Source: Roseitalea sp. (GTDB lineage Bacteria; Pseudomonadota; Alphaproteobacteria; Rhizobiales; Rhizobiaceae). From it: DNA of 64,000 nucleotides. The notes beneath the pieces were generated by a model that was given only the letters and a program-made list of their open reading frames with translations, was not told the DNA's origin and made no database searches. The stretch's first letter is position 1. Every line of letters starts with the position of its first letter. Below are positions 16,894 through 26,973 of this stretch, piece by piece. The stretch lies in the NCBI GenBank assembly GCA_017642895.1, contig JAEPON010000008.1, positions 124,001 through 188,000 on the forward strand. The letters run 5' to 3'. The position numbers and the translations under genes are program-made.

Positions 16894-18543
16894 ATGGGAT
16901 CCAGCGCGTATGATTACGTGATTGTCGGCGGCGGCTCGTCAGGTTGCGTTCTTGCCGCGCGCCTGAGCGAGGACTCCGCTGTCCGCGTGCTGTTGATCGA
17001 GGCTGGCGGGCGCGACCGAAACCCGCTGTTTCACATGCCCGCCGGTTTTGCCAAGATGACCAAGGGCATCGCGTCATGGGGCTGGTCGACCGTTCCGCAA
17101 AAGGGATTGAACGGACGGGCCCTGTGGTTCACCCAGGCCAGGGTGATCGGCGGCGGGTCATCGATCAACGCCCAGATCTACACCCGCGGAAACGGGCGCG
17201 ACTACGACCGGTGGGCCGACGAATTCGGCTGCGACGGCTGGAGCTATCGCGAGATCCTGCCCTATTTCAAACGGGCCGAGGGAAACGAACGCTTCGACGA
17301 CGACTATCACGGCAGTGAAGGGCCGCTCGGCGTTTCCATGCCGCTCGGCGCCCTGCCGATCTGCAGCGCCTTCATCCGCGCGGCGCAGCAATGGGGCATC
17401 CCCCATAATCCCGACTTCAACGGCCGCCAGCAGGCCGGTGCCGGCTTCTACCAGCTCACCCAGAAGAACGCGCGCCGGTCCTCGACATCGCAGGCGTTTC
17501 TCAGGCCGGTCGAACGCCGGTCCAATCTTCAGGTCATGACCGATGCGCAGGTTCGCCGCATCCTCGTCAGCAAGGGTCGCGCGGTCGGTGTCGAACTGCT
17601 GCGGGGAGCCGAACGGATCGAGATCGGCGCTGAAAGCGAGGTGATCCTCACCGCAGGGGCGATCGGCTCGCCGCGCCTTCTCATGCTGTCGGGGATCGGT
17701 CCTGCCGGCCATCTGGGGCGTGTGGGGATCAGGGCAATTCACGATTTGCCGGGCGTCGGCGAAAACCTGCACGATCACATCGACCTGTGCACGATTTCGG
17801 AATGCAGCGGCCGGCACACCTATGACGGCACCGACCGGATCGACCGAACGATGCTCGCCGGCCTGCAATACATTCTGACCCGGACAGGCCCGGCAACCGC
17901 GTCGCTCTTCGAGACCGGCGCGTTCTGGTACGCGGACGAGGATGCCGACTGGCCCGATACGCAGTTCCATCTCGGACAAGGCTCGGGCATCGAAAAGGGG
18001 ATTGTCAGGATCAATGGCTGGGGCGTCACGCTGAACAGCACCTTTGCGCGGCCGCGCTCGCGCGGAACGGTGCGGTTGGCGTCCGCCGACCCTGCCGACG
18101 CGCCGCTGATCGATCCGAACTATTGGAGCGATCCTTACGATCGCGAAATGTCCCTGCGCGGTCTGGAGATGGCGCGCGAGATCATGCGGCAGCCCGCCTT
18201 GAAGCCCTTCATCCGCAAAGAGGTCCTGCCAGGCCCCGATGCGACCGGGGACGAGGTGCTGGACTATGCCATGCGCATCGCCAAGACGGACCATCACCCC
18301 GTTGGCACATGCCGCATGGGCACCGACGCGATGGCCGTGGTGGACCCTGAACTGCGCCTGCATGGCATTGACGGACTGCGTGTCTGCGACGCATCCATCA
18401 TGCCGGCCATCAACTCCTCCAACACCAACGCGCCAACGATCATGATCGGAGAAAAGGCCTCCGACCTCATCAGGGGCCGCGATCCCCTGCCTTCGGTCGT
18501 GTTCGAGCATGAGCGCAATGAGAGGCGGCGGCAGCTCGCCTGA
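16894..18543 (+). CDS. GMC family FAD-dependent oxidoreductase (choline dehydrogenase-like), paralogue 1
   Basis: This 549-aa flavoenzyme oxidises an alcohol to an aldehyde or ketone. The FAD motif YDYVIVGGGSSGCVLAARL is at residues 6-24, GMC signature 1 is in ARVIGGGSSINAQIYTRG, signature 2 in TAGAIGSPRLLMLSGIG. The catalytic His is in HHPVGTCRMGTD (H468), followed by NTNAPTIMIGEKASDLI with the conserved Asn. It has no signal peptide, so it is probably cytoplasmic. The region upstream carries both a LacI-type site and a GTAACC palindrome, so dual control is likely. A paralogue lies at 34275-35876. Confidence 0.9.
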   Translation: MGSSAYDYVIVGGGSSGCVLAARLSEDSAVRVLLIEAGGRDRNPLFHMPAGFAKMTKGIASWGWSTVPQKGLNGRALWFTQARVIGGGSSINAQIYTRGNGRDYDRWADEFGCDGWSYREILPYFKRAEGNERFDDDYHGSEGPLGVSMPLGALPICSAFIRAAQQWGIPHNPDFNGRQQAGAGFYQLTQKNARRSSTSQAFLRPVERRSNLQVMTDAQVRRILVSKGRAVGVELLRGAERIEIGAESEVILTAGAIGSPRLLMLSGIGPAGHLGRVGIRAIHDLPGVGENLHDHIDLCTISECSGRHTYDGTDRIDRTMLAGLQYILTRTGPATASLFETGAFWYADEDADWPDTQFHLGQGSGIEKGIVRINGWGVTLNSTFARPRSRGTVRLASADPADAPLIDPNYWSDPYDREMSLRGLEMAREIMRQPALKPFIRKEVLPGPDATGDEVLDYAMRIAKTDHHPVGTCRMGTDAMAVVDPELRLHGIDGLRVCDASIMPAINSSNTNAPTIMIGEKASDLIRGRDPLPSVVFEHERNERRRQLA

Positions 18544-18590
18544 CCGGTTTCCTCAAGCCTAAAAGCAAGGTGGACCGGTTGCAGTTTGAC

Positions 18591-18612
18591 AAAGTAACTA
18601 AATAGTGCGTTA
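18591..18612. promoter_or_regulatory. GTAACT-type operator, site B, inside the promoter of the VOC/importer unit
   Basis: The 22-nt block starting AAAGTAACTAAATAGTGC is identical, in inverse orientation, to the block at 43422-43443. It contains GTAAC and GTTA arms ten bp apart. A TTGACA box (18586-18591) lies at its left end and a GTTAAT -10-like box (18609-18614, spacer 17) at its right end, so a bound protein would block the promoter. Confidence 0.6.
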
Positions 18613-18622
18613 ATCGTTTCAT
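18609..18622. promoter_or_regulatory. LacI-type operator, site 2
   Basis: GTTAATCGTTTCAT, nearly the same as site 3 at 19169-19182, overlaps the candidate -10 box and lies 19 bp before the VOC gene start. It is probably bound by the LacI protein encoded at 15815-16825. Confidence 0.5.
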
Positions 18623-18641
18623 CAGGGATGAGGAGAGCGCA

Positions 18642-19157
18642 ATGACGGTTCTGGGACTGCACCATGTCGGGTTCACCGTTCCGGACATGGACGAGGCGGT
18701 CGCCTTCTTCACCGAGATGTTCGGCGCGGTGACGATCATGGAATGCGGCGCGGTCGATGTTGACGACGATTTCATGCGCACGCGGCTCGGCGTGCCGCAA
18801 GGGTGCAGGATCAGCGACCAGCGCGTCTTGCAAGTTGGCCGTGGGGGATCGCTGGAGGTGTTTGAGTATACCGGCGTCAACGATCCCCGGCCGATCAAGC
18901 ACAATGGCGAGGTCGGTGCGATGCACATCGCGTTCGAGGTTGATGACGCTTTTGAGGTGGCCGGGCGTTTGAAGGCCAACGGTGTCGATGTGCTCGAAGG
19001 CCCCACGCTGATCAAGGGCGGGCCGATGGATCAATTGGTGTGGATGTATCTGCGGGCGCCCTGGGGCCAGTATCTCGAAATCGTCAGTTCCAACGGGCCG
19101 CTCGGCTATGAGGCCGATGGCGGTCCCAAGCTTTGGACGCCATCGGTCGGGCATTAG
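18642..19157 (+). CDS. VOC family protein (glyoxalase / dioxygenase superfamily)
   Basis: This 171-aa protein has two beta-alpha-beta-beta-beta modules. Metal-ligand candidates are His in LHHVGFTV (residues 7-8), Glu in SLEVFEY, His in AMHIAF (about residue 89) and Glu in QYLEIVS near residue 147, the spacing expected of a glyoxalase-fold metal site. Members isomerise, epimerise or cleave small metabolites; the exact reaction cannot be read here. ATG at 18642 follows GAGGAG. It leads the unit with the sugar importer, so it probably acts on an imported or oxidised sugar derivative (inference). Confidence 0.8.
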   Translation: MTVLGLHHVGFTVPDMDEAVAFFTEMFGAVTIMECGAVDVDDDFMRTRLGVPQGCRISDQRVLQVGRGGSLEVFEYTGVNDPRPIKHNGEVGAMHIAFEVDDAFEVAGRLKANGVDVLEGPTLIKGGPMDQLVWMYLRAPWGQYLEIVSSNGPLGYEADGGPKLWTPSVGH

Positions 19158-19168
19158 CAGCCTGTTTG

Positions 19169-19182
19169 CTTAATCGTTTCAT
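19169..19182. promoter_or_regulatory. LacI-type operator, site 3
   Basis: CTTAATCGTTTCAT lies 11 nt after the VOC stop and 35 nt before the binding-protein start. It shares 13 of 14 bases with site 2 and suggests a second, internal regulated promoter for the importer genes. Confidence 0.5.
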
Positions 19183-19217
19183 TTCGCGCGTTTGCGCGGT
19201 TCAGCGGAGGAGAGAAG

Positions 19218-20621
19218 ATGAGACCATTTGTGTTGGCCGGATTCGCGGCCACCATCAGCGTTGCCGGCATGACGGCCGTGCATGCCAAGGATTATGAGGG
19301 TGTCGAACTGAAGATGCTCGCCATCGGCGATACGTCGGTGACGCGCCTTGCGCCCATTGTCGGCGAGTTCGAGGAACTGACCGGCGCCAAGGTCCAGATC
19401 GACATGTTTCCCTATCCGGGCCTGATCGACAAGATCGTCATCGAAGCCAGCGCCAACCGGCCGTCCTACCAGCTCATGTGGGTGGACAGCCCGTGGGTCG
19501 GCGTGCTCGGCGAATCCGGTGCGCTTGAAGACCTGACCGACTGGGTCAAGCGCGATGCCGACGAGATTCATCTCGACGACATCGTTCCGATCCAGTTGCA
19601 GGAAAACACCTGGCAGGGCCGCCTTCTGGCATTCCCCGCATCGGGCATGATCTGGCATCAGAACTACCGCAAGGATCTGTACGAACATCCCGACGAGCAG
19701 GCCGCGTTCCTGGAGCGCTATGGCTACGACCTGGCCCCGGCGACGACCTGGGACCAGTATATCGACATCGCTGAATTCTTCACACGCGCGGCCGGAGAAA
19801 CGCTCGCCGGCGAGACGCTGGAGAAGGACTTTTACGGCAACGCCCAGGCCTATAGCCGCGTCGCCGGCGCGATCACGCATGACTTCTTCCCGATCATGCG
19901 CAGCTTCGGCGGCCAGTACTGGGATCCGGAGACCGGCCTTTGCGCGATGGACGGCGAAGCCGCGCTCGCTGCCGCCGACGTCATGAAGCGTCTGGTGGCA
20001 TCCAATCCGCCCGACTATCTGGGCCTGATGTGGGACATCCGCACCGGCTATATGGAGCGTGGCGAAGTCGCCCAGTCGAGCTATTGGTCGGTCCGCACCG
20101 TGCGTCTGACCAACCCGGACGAGGCCGTGTTGCCGACGATCGGCGAGGCCGGCTATGCGCCCAGCCCCACAGGCGACGGCAGTCCGCAGCCCACCATGAC
20201 CGGCGCGTTGAGCTTCGGCATCAACTCGAAAGCATCCGACCGCGAAAAGGAGGCCGCCTGGGAGTTCATCAAGTGGGGCACCTCCCGCGACATGATGCGG
20301 CGGTTCGCCGAGGAAGGCTCGGGCGTCAGCCAGTTCCACAAATCGATCCTCGCCGATCCGGCCCTGCAGGAGAAATACCCCTATTATCAGGTCCTGCTCG
20401 AAACACAGGAGAACGCCCAGCGGCGCATCTTCCATCCGTTCTACGCCGACGTTGAAGAGGTATTCGGTGTCGAACTGAACAAGTTCATGGCCGGCGAGAC
20501 CGAGACCGCCCGCGAAGCGCTGACGAATGGCTGCACCAAGATCAACACGCGGCTGAAGGTGTTCCCGGAAGAACTGCGGCTCCGTTGGATCAACGACGCA
20601 CCGGCCGCCATCTTCCAATAG
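19218..20621 (+). CDS. Sugar ABC transporter substrate-binding protein, family 1 (MalE-like)
   Basis: This 467-aa exported binding protein starts with a Sec signal peptide (MRPFVLAGFAATISVAGMTAVHA, cleavage likely after AHA at about residue 23). The mature chain shows family 1 patterns: APIVGEFEELTGAKVQIDMFPYPGLIDKIV, WGTSRDMMRRFAEEGSGVSQFHKSIL and several Trp/Tyr residues of the sugar-binding kind. GGAGGAG precedes the ATG. It is followed by two MalF/MalG-type permeases and a UgpC-type ATPase. The ligand is unknown; the GMC and VOC genes upstream suggest a modified sugar or polyol. Confidence 0.88.
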   Translation: MRPFVLAGFAATISVAGMTAVHAKDYEGVELKMLAIGDTSVTRLAPIVGEFEELTGAKVQIDMFPYPGLIDKIVIEASANRPSYQLMWVDSPWVGVLGESGALEDLTDWVKRDADEIHLDDIVPIQLQENTWQGRLLAFPASGMIWHQNYRKDLYEHPDEQAAFLERYGYDLAPATTWDQYIDIAEFFTRAAGETLAGETLEKDFYGNAQAYSRVAGAITHDFFPIMRSFGGQYWDPETGLCAMDGEAALAAADVMKRLVASNPPDYLGLMWDIRTGYMERGEVAQSSYWSVRTVRLTNPDEAVLPTIGEAGYAPSPTGDGSPQPTMTGALSFGINSKASDREKEAAWEFIKWGTSRDMMRRFAEEGSGVSQFHKSILADPALQEKYPYYQVLLETQENAQRRIFHPFYADVEEVFGVELNKFMAGETETAREALTNGCTKINTRLKVFPEELRLRWINDAPAAIFQ

Positions 20622-20631
20622 GCCGGTTTCC

Positions 20632-20659
20632 GCCGCCCCGGACCTCCCGCCGGGGCGGC
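20632..20659 (+). promoter_or_regulatory. Intercistronic hairpin after the binding-protein gene
   Basis: A perfect 10-bp stem, GCCGCCCCGG / CCGGGGCGGC, with an 8-nt loop starts 11 nt after the binding-protein stop and ends before the permease. There is no U-tract. It matches the hairpins after the other binding-protein genes in position and strength. Confidence 0.55.
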
Positions 20660-20690
20660 ACACCCCTGACTAACCCGAAGGCATCGCACA

Positions 20691-21575
20691 ATGGCCTATA
20701 TCCGCAAGCGCAACCGGAGGATCTTCATGACCTTCCTGCTGCCGGCCATGCTGGTCCTGTTTCTGACGACCATCTATCCGATGCTGTATGCCGGCTATCT
20801 GAGCTTTCGCTCCTACGATCTGGCAAAGCCCTTCGTTCCGCGCATGTTCGTGGGATGGGCCAACTACCAGCAGGTTCTGACCTCCGGCGATTTCTTGAAC
20901 GCGCTCTCGATCACCTTCCAGTTGATGGTGATCACACTGTCGATCCAGCTTGTGGTCGGTGTCGGGCTGGCGCTTCTGGTCACACAGCGCCTGCCGGGAA
21001 TGGGCGTGGCACGGACGCTTCTGCTCATACCGATGATGATCTCGCCGGTGATCGTCGGACTGGTCTGGCTGTTCCTTTATTTTCCGGAACTGGGTTATCT
21101 GAACTATTTTCTCAGCTTCGTCGGCATCGACCCGATCCCCTGGATCACCTCGCCCAACTGGGCGCTGTGGGCGATCGCGATTGCCGACATCTGGCAGTGG
21201 ACCCCCTTCATCATGATGGGTACGGCCGCAGCGCTCACCAGCCTTTCCCCCGAACCCTATGAGGCGGCGCGGATCGACGGCAACACGCGCTGGCAGGTCT
21301 TTCGCCATGTCACCCTGCCGCAGCTCAAGCCGGTGCTGGTCAGCCTTCTGTTTCTGCGCGCCATTGATGCCTTCAAGATCTACGACATCATCTTCGTTCT
21401 GACCAAGGGCGGGCCGGGCGACTCCACCGAGGTGCTGTCGCTCTACATCTACCGCCAATCCTTCACCTTCTGGCAGATGGGCGTCGGCGCCGCGGCCTCC
21501 TTCGTCTCGCTGATCATCATCGTCGTGCTGATCACGCTGTTCTTCAAGTCGCTCAACCGCGACCAGACGGCATAG
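20691..21575 (+). CDS. Sugar ABC transporter permease, MalF type
   Basis: This 294-aa inner-membrane subunit has six hydrophobic segments and the permease EAA loop EPYEAARIDGNTRWQVFRHVTLPQLKPV (about residues 188-214) that docks onto the ATPase. Length is typical of short MalF/UgpA homologues without the large periplasmic loop. ATG at 20691. It is followed 10 nt later by the MalG partner. Confidence 0.9.
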   Translation: MAYIRKRNRRIFMTFLLPAMLVLFLTTIYPMLYAGYLSFRSYDLAKPFVPRMFVGWANYQQVLTSGDFLNALSITFQLMVITLSIQLVVGVGLALLVTQRLPGMGVARTLLLIPMMISPVIVGLVWLFLYFPELGYLNYFLSFVGIDPIPWITSPNWALWAIAIADIWQWTPFIMMGTAAALTSLSPEPYEAARIDGNTRWQVFRHVTLPQLKPVLVSLLFLRAIDAFKIYDIIFVLTKGGPGDSTEVLSLYIYRQSFTFWQMGVGAAASFVSLIIIVVLITLFFKSLNRDQTA

Positions 21576-21585
21576 GGAGCACGCC

Positions 21586-22410
21586 GTGAACAAGCCAAGC
21601 ACACAGCAGGCGATTTTTGTCTACACGCTCCTGGGCATTGCGCTGATCGTCTTCCTGACGCCGATCTACCTGATCGCCTCATCGTCGGTGAAGCCAAGCC
21701 CCATCATGTTCCAGCGCCCGCCGGCGATGCTCTTCGAGCCGACGTTCGAGCACTACCGCGACCTGTTCGCAATGCGGCCGTTCGGCAAGTTCATCATGAA
21801 CAGCCTCGTGGTCGCGCTGGGATCGACGGCCTTCTCGGTTTTCTTCGGCAGCATCGCCGCCTATGCGATCAGCCGGATCAAGCACAAGCGCATGAACGAC
21901 ATTGCGTTCTGGATCCTGTCGATGCGCATGTTTCCGCCGATCGCCGTCGTCGTGCCCTACTACATCATCTTCAAGACGGCCGGACTGCTCGACACGCCGC
22001 TCGCGCTGATCATCGTCTATTCGACCGCCAACATCCCGCTCACCGTCTGGCTGATGAAGGGCTTCTTCGACGAGGTCCCCAGCGCGCTGGAAGAAGCGGC
22101 GGCGGTCGACGGGCACGGGCTGATCTCGATCTTCTGGCGGGTGACGTTGCCGCTGGCCGCGCCCGGCCTCGCCGTCTCGGCCGTCTTCTGCTTCATCTTC
22201 TCATGGAACGAGTTCCTGTTTGCGCTGATGCTGACCGGCTCGGAAGCCCAGACCGCCACGGTTGCCGTCATGTCTTTCTGGTCGTCGGACGCGGTCCAGT
22301 GGGGCCGGATCATGGCCGGCTCGTTCGTCATTCTCATTCCCGGTGTCGTCTTCGTGCTCACCTGCCAGCGCTGGCTGGTGCGCGGACTGACCATGGGCTC
22401 GGTCAAATAG
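21586..22410 (+). CDS. Sugar ABC transporter permease, MalG type
   Basis: This is the second permease, 274 aa, with six membrane segments and the MalG-type EAA loop VPSALEEAAAVDGHGLISIFWRVTLPLAAPG (about residues 165-194). The start is GTG at 21586 with AGGGAGC upstream. The gene closes 8 nt before the ATPase start, so the four importer genes form one unit with the VOC gene. Confidence 0.9.
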   Translation: MNKPSTQQAIFVYTLLGIALIVFLTPIYLIASSSVKPSPIMFQRPPAMLFEPTFEHYRDLFAMRPFGKFIMNSLVVALGSTAFSVFFGSIAAYAISRIKHKRMNDIAFWILSMRMFPPIAVVVPYYIIFKTAGLLDTPLALIIVYSTANIPLTVWLMKGFFDEVPSALEEAAAVDGHGLISIFWRVTLPLAAPGLAVSAVFCFIFSWNEFLFALMLTGSEAQTATVAVMSFWSSDAVQWGRIMAGSFVILIPGVVFVLTCQRWLVRGLTMGSVK

Positions 22411-22418
22411 GGGAACCC

Positions 22419-23492
<1,074 letters not shown>

Positions 23493-23509
23493 CACAAGGG
23501 AGAGCAGGA

Positions 23510-24505
23510 ATGCCCAAGGAAATCGTTTTTCCATCCAGGAACAGGTTCGTGCTTGAGAATTATGCGGACGGGGTTCTCGGGCCGAACGAGATTCGCGGCA
23601 GCACGGTTGCGACGCTGATCAGCCAGGGCACGGAACTGGCATGGGCCGATGGCGACGATTTTCCGATCCGCCCCGGCTATGCAGCCGTCTTTCGCGTCGA
23701 CGAAGTGGGCGAGGCCGTGCGGGGTGTCGAATTGGGCGAGCTGCGCTTCTGCATGGGTCATCACCGGTCGACGCAGCAATACCAAGTGCAGCACACCTTG
23801 CCGGTGCCGGAAGGCATGGCGGCACAGACCGCGTTGCTGGCGCGGTTGATGGGCGTTTCCATGACGACGCTGATGACGACCCGCGCGCGCCCCGGCGATC
23901 GCGTGATCGTGGCCGGCGCGGGACCGGTTGGCCTTCTGGCTGCGCAGAACTTCCGCATCGGCGGCTACGCGGTTACCGTCGTCGAGCCCGATGCCAAGCG
24001 CCGCGCACAGGTGGAACGGACCGGCATCAGATCGACATTCGCCACCATGCCGGTCGAGAACGTTGAGTTCGCACGCAAGGTCGCGGTGGTGGTCGACTGT
24101 TCCGGGCATGAAGGCGCCGTTCTGGACGCCTGCCGCATCGTGCGCCATGGCGGCGAGGTGGTGATGGTCGGCGTGCCTTGGCGGCCATTGACGGACATTG
24201 CCGCCCATGACGTGCTGCGCGAGGTGTTTTTCGGCTTTGTCCATTTGCGCAGTGGATGGGAATGGGACGTGCCCATCCATGGCCGCGATTTTCTCTGGGA
24301 AGAACTGCTGGAAGGCTACAACAACGCGCCGCAGAGTGTCTTCTCCGGCTTTTCCAAGGCGCTGCGCTGGCTGGAGGAGGGGCGCGTTGATGTGAGCGAT
24401 CTGGTCACGACGCGGCCGGCCGGCGATCCTGCTTCGCTCTACCGCTCCATCGCGGAACGGCAGATCGAAGAACCGCTGATCGTGCTCGACTGGTCAGAGG
24501 TCTGA
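23510..24505 (+). CDS. Medium-chain dehydrogenase/reductase family protein lacking zinc ligands
   Basis: This 331-aa oxidoreductase has a GroES-like N-terminal half and a Rossmann fold starting at RVIVAGAGPVGLLAAQNFRIGG (about residues 130-151), with VVEPDAKRRA after the second strand and VVDCSGHEGAV further on. The N-terminal half lacks the usual catalytic Cys and GHE zinc motif and the four-cysteine structural zinc lobe, so it is a zinc-independent member. ATG at 23510 follows GGGAGAGCAGG. It is the last gene of the plus-strand importer unit and converges with the GlcG/HbpS gene 7 nt away. A sugar or polyol dehydrogenase role is likely but not proven. Confidence 0.75.
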   Translation: MPKEIVFPSRNRFVLENYADGVLGPNEIRGSTVATLISQGTELAWADGDDFPIRPGYAAVFRVDEVGEAVRGVELGELRFCMGHHRSTQQYQVQHTLPVPEGMAAQTALLARLMGVSMTTLMTTRARPGDRVIVAGAGPVGLLAAQNFRIGGYAVTVVEPDAKRRAQVERTGIRSTFATMPVENVEFARKVAVVVDCSGHEGAVLDACRIVRHGGEVVMVGVPWRPLTDIAAHDVLREVFFGFVHLRSGWEWDVPIHGRDFLWEELLEGYNNAPQSVFSGFSKALRWLEEGRVDVSDLVTTRPAGDPASLYRSIAERQIEEPLIVLDWSEV

Positions 24506-24512
24506 CGGACGC

Positions 24513-24947
24513 TCAGCACGCAAGGTCGAGCGCTTCGATGGCGGCCATCGCACAGGCGGCGTCCTCGTGCCCCTGCGCGCCCGAAACACCGATCGCGCCG
24601 ATCAGGGCGCCTTGCTCGCGGATCGGCACGCCGCCCTCCCAGGCCACAAGGCGCTGACGCGTCGACAGGCCGAGTTCGAGCGATTTTGACGATGCCATGC
24701 GCTCTCCGAACGCCAGACTGGTCTTGCCCAGCGTCGCCGTGAAAGCCTTGTCGCTGGCAGTGTCGAGGATCGGCGGCGGCACACCATCCATCCGGCCGGC
24801 AGCAAGCATGTGGCCGGCGGGATCGAGGACGGCAACCGCCACGCGCCAACCGCTTTCTTCGGCGTGGGCGATGGCGCGCGCGACCAGCAATTGGGCGCTG
24901 TCATAGCGCAGGACGGTTTGGGTGCGGCCGTGCGGCGTCATGGTCAC
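24513..24947 (-). CDS. GlcG/HbpS family protein (heme-binding/degrading fold)
   Basis: This 144-aa protein of the GlcG/HbpS family shows the usual core VAVAVLDPAGHMLAAGRMDG (about residues 36-55), ASDKAFTATLGKTS and GGVPIREQGALIGAIGVSGAQGHEDAACAMAAIEAL. GTG at 24947 is chosen because AGGAG lies 6 nt upstream. The family occurs near glycolate, diol and aldehyde catabolism genes as well as heme genes; its role there is unclear. It is the last gene of the minus-strand catabolic operon that starts at the acyl-CoA dehydrogenase. Confidence 0.82.
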   Translation of the reverse strand: MTMTPHGRTQTVLRYDSAQLLVARAIAHAEESGWRVAVAVLDPAGHMLAAGRMDGVPPPILDTASDKAFTATLGKTSLAFGERMASSKSLELGLSTRQRLVAWEGGVPIREQGALIGAIGVSGAQGHEDAACAMAAIEALDLAC

Positions 24948-24960
24948 CTGGAACTCCTGT

Positions 24961-25809
24961 TCAGCACACCGTGCGAAAGCGCTCGACCATCACGTCGAGC
25001 ACCTCGGCCGGGTCGCGCTTCCACCAGTTTTCGGCGGAAAAGATCTCGACTTCGCAGGCACCGGCATAGCCGGCACCTTCGACCGCGCGGCGGATGGCCT
25101 TCAGGTCGGCCACGCCATCACCCATCATGCCCCGGTCGAGCAGCATGTGGCTGGTGTTCTCGAGCCAGTCACACAAATGATAGCCAAACAGCCTGTCGCC
25201 GGCATCGGCGCAGCTTGCCGCCAGATCCCGATCCCACCAGACGTGATAGACATCGACCGCAACGCCGACATTGGGCGCATCGATCTGCCAGCAGACATTG
25301 AGCGCGTCGCGCACGGTGAACAGGCATGTCCTGTTGCCGCCGAACATCGGATTCAGCGGCTCGAGCGCCAATTTGACGTTGCGTTCGGCGGCGTAGGGAG
25401 CCAGGTCCGCCACGCGGCCGGCCAATATCTTCTGGGTCTCGGCCACGCCTTTGGTTCCCGGCTCGGTCCCGCCGGTCACGATGGTCAGAACGGGCGTGCC
25501 AAGCGCGGCTGCCATGTCGATCGAGGCTTTTGCCTCGCCCATCAGATCGGCCGGAACCTCCGAGCCCACCAGATAGGGTGTTCGACACAATCCGACGACG
25601 TCCATGCCGGCCGCGCGCACGCGTTCGCCGATCTCAACCGCACGATTGCCGATTTCTCGGCGCCAGAAGACGATGCCGGCCAGACCGCGCGCGGCGCAGG
25701 CGTCGATCACGCGCTCCGGTGGCCAGCCCGCGCCACGGCCATCAAGATTGTGGCCAAGGGTTGCGGTGTTGAGCGCCAGCGCCGAATGGTCGTTCGTGAA
25801 GTCGCGCAT
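24961..25809 (-). CDS. Sugar phosphate isomerase/epimerase-like TIM barrel protein
   Basis: This 282-aa protein has the AP-endonuclease-2/xylose-isomerase-like barrel. Candidate metal ligands are Glu in LALEPLNPMF, Asp and His in VAVDVYHVWWD, His in GYHLCDW, and Glu in CEVEIFS, the usual order in this family. It probably isomerises, epimerises or dehydrates a sugar or cyclitol derivative. The ATG at 25809 overlaps the DUF993 stop (TGATG), and pairing with DUF993 is consistent with sequential steps on one sugar-like intermediate. Confidence 0.82.
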   Translation of the reverse strand: MRDFTNDHSALALNTATLGHNLDGRGAGWPPERVIDACAARGLAGIVFWRREIGNRAVEIGERVRAAGMDVVGLCRTPYLVGSEVPADLMGEAKASIDMAAALGTPVLTIVTGGTEPGTKGVAETQKILAGRVADLAPYAAERNVKLALEPLNPMFGGNRTCLFTVRDALNVCWQIDAPNVGVAVDVYHVWWDRDLAASCADAGDRLFGYHLCDWLENTSHMLLDRGMMGDGVADLKAIRRAVEGAGYAGACEVEIFSAENWWKRDPAEVLDVMVERFRTVC

Positions 25810-26957
25810 CACGCGCCGTAGAGCTTCAGCAGCGACCCCATCCGGTCGACAGCCATGTCCGGGTCGCGCAGCAAGCCGGTCTGATCGGCCAGCTTGAAGC
25901 AGTCCACAAAGTAGGGCAGGGGCCGCATCGCCTGGGCGCCGTTCAGCATCACGAAATGGTCCTGAAAGCCGTTCAGCCAGGCCAGGAACACCACGCCGGT
26001 CTTGTAGTACTGGGTCGGCGCGCGGAAGATCAGGCGTGCCAGCGGCACGGTTGGGTCAAGCGTCGCGCGGAACCCGTCGACATTGTCGTCGCCCAACTGC
26101 CCGACAGCCTTGCCGACGGCCACGGCCAGCGGATCGAAAATGCCCAGAAGCGCGTGGCTGAACCCTTCATCATCGCCGGCGATGAGTTCGGGATAGTTGA
26201 AGTCGTCGCCCGTATACATTTTGACGCCCGCCGGAAGGCGGCGGCGCATGACGATCTCCTTGTCCTTGTCGAGCAGCGAGATCTTGATGCCATCGACCCT
26301 TCTGGCATTGGCTTCGATGATCGAAAGCGCGGTTTCCATGCAGGTCTCGAAATCCGGCCCCCCCCAATATCCGGCAAGCTGTGGGTCGAACATATCGCCC
26401 AGCCAGTGCAGGATGACGGGCTCTTCACAGGCGGCCAGCACATCGCCATAGATCGCGATGTAGTTGTCGGGCGATGTGGCGACGCGGGCCAGTGCCCGGC
26501 TGGCCATCAGGATGATCCGGCCTCCGACCTTCTGGATCGCCTCGACCTGTTCAAGATAGGCCGCCTTGACGTCGTCGAGCGTGCGCGCATCGGCCGGCGC
26601 GAGCTGATCGGTGCCGCATCCGTTGAAGACCAGCGCATCGGGCAGTTCGGCCTTCGTGCGGGTGATGAGATCGAGCGCGCCCGGCCAATCGAGCCCCATG
26701 CCGCGCTGCGCGGTGTCCATGGCTTCGGCGATGCCCAGCCCCAGACCGTCCAGATGCCGCCGGAAATCCATCGTCTTGTCCCAGTCGATGGTTGCGGGTC
26801 CGGACGGGTCGTTGGCGGTGAACGGATCGGCGACCACATGGGCGGCGGAAAAGACGATGCGCGCCGGATTGGGGCCGTGCGGGGCTGCCGCGATGGGGGT
26901 TCCCGTCAGATGGTAGTCGCCCAGGCGACCGGACGCGTCGGGCAGTTTGATCTTCAC
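25809..26957 (-). CDS. DUF993 family protein (dihydrodipicolinate synthase-like barrel)
   Basis: This 382-aa protein is of the DUF993 family, related to class I aldolases of the dihydrodipicolinate synthase group. The segment RRVDGIKISLLDKDKEIVMRRRLPAGVKMYTGDDFNYPELIAGDD (about residues 205-250) contains the lysine (in GIKIS) that would form the Schiff base. The GTG start at 26957 has GGAGG upstream; longer in-frame starts add an Arg-rich stretch that does not look native. Its reaction is not established. With the isomerase-like barrel it may cleave a keto-sugar or keto-cyclitol (inference). Confidence 0.8.
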   Translation of the reverse strand: MKIKLPDASGRLGDYHLTGTPIAAAPHGPNPARIVFSAAHVVADPFTANDPSGPATIDWDKTMDFRRHLDGLGLGIAEAMDTAQRGMGLDWPGALDLITRTKAELPDALVFNGCGTDQLAPADARTLDDVKAAYLEQVEAIQKVGGRIILMASRALARVATSPDNYIAIYGDVLAACEEPVILHWLGDMFDPQLAGYWGGPDFETCMETALSIIEANARRVDGIKISLLDKDKEIVMRRRLPAGVKMYTGDDFNYPELIAGDDEGFSHALLGIFDPLAVAVGKAVGQLGDDNVDGFRATLDPTVPLARLIFRAPTQYYKTGVVFLAWLNGFQDHFVMLNGAQAMRPLPYFVDCFKLADQTGLLRDPDMAVDRMGSLLKLYGA

Positions 26958-26973
26958 GGGTCCTGCCTCCTTG

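Noticed and set aside
19179..20663. A 494-codon minus-strand open frame
   Set aside because: It is antisense to the sugar-binding-protein gene, which has a signal peptide and family motifs.
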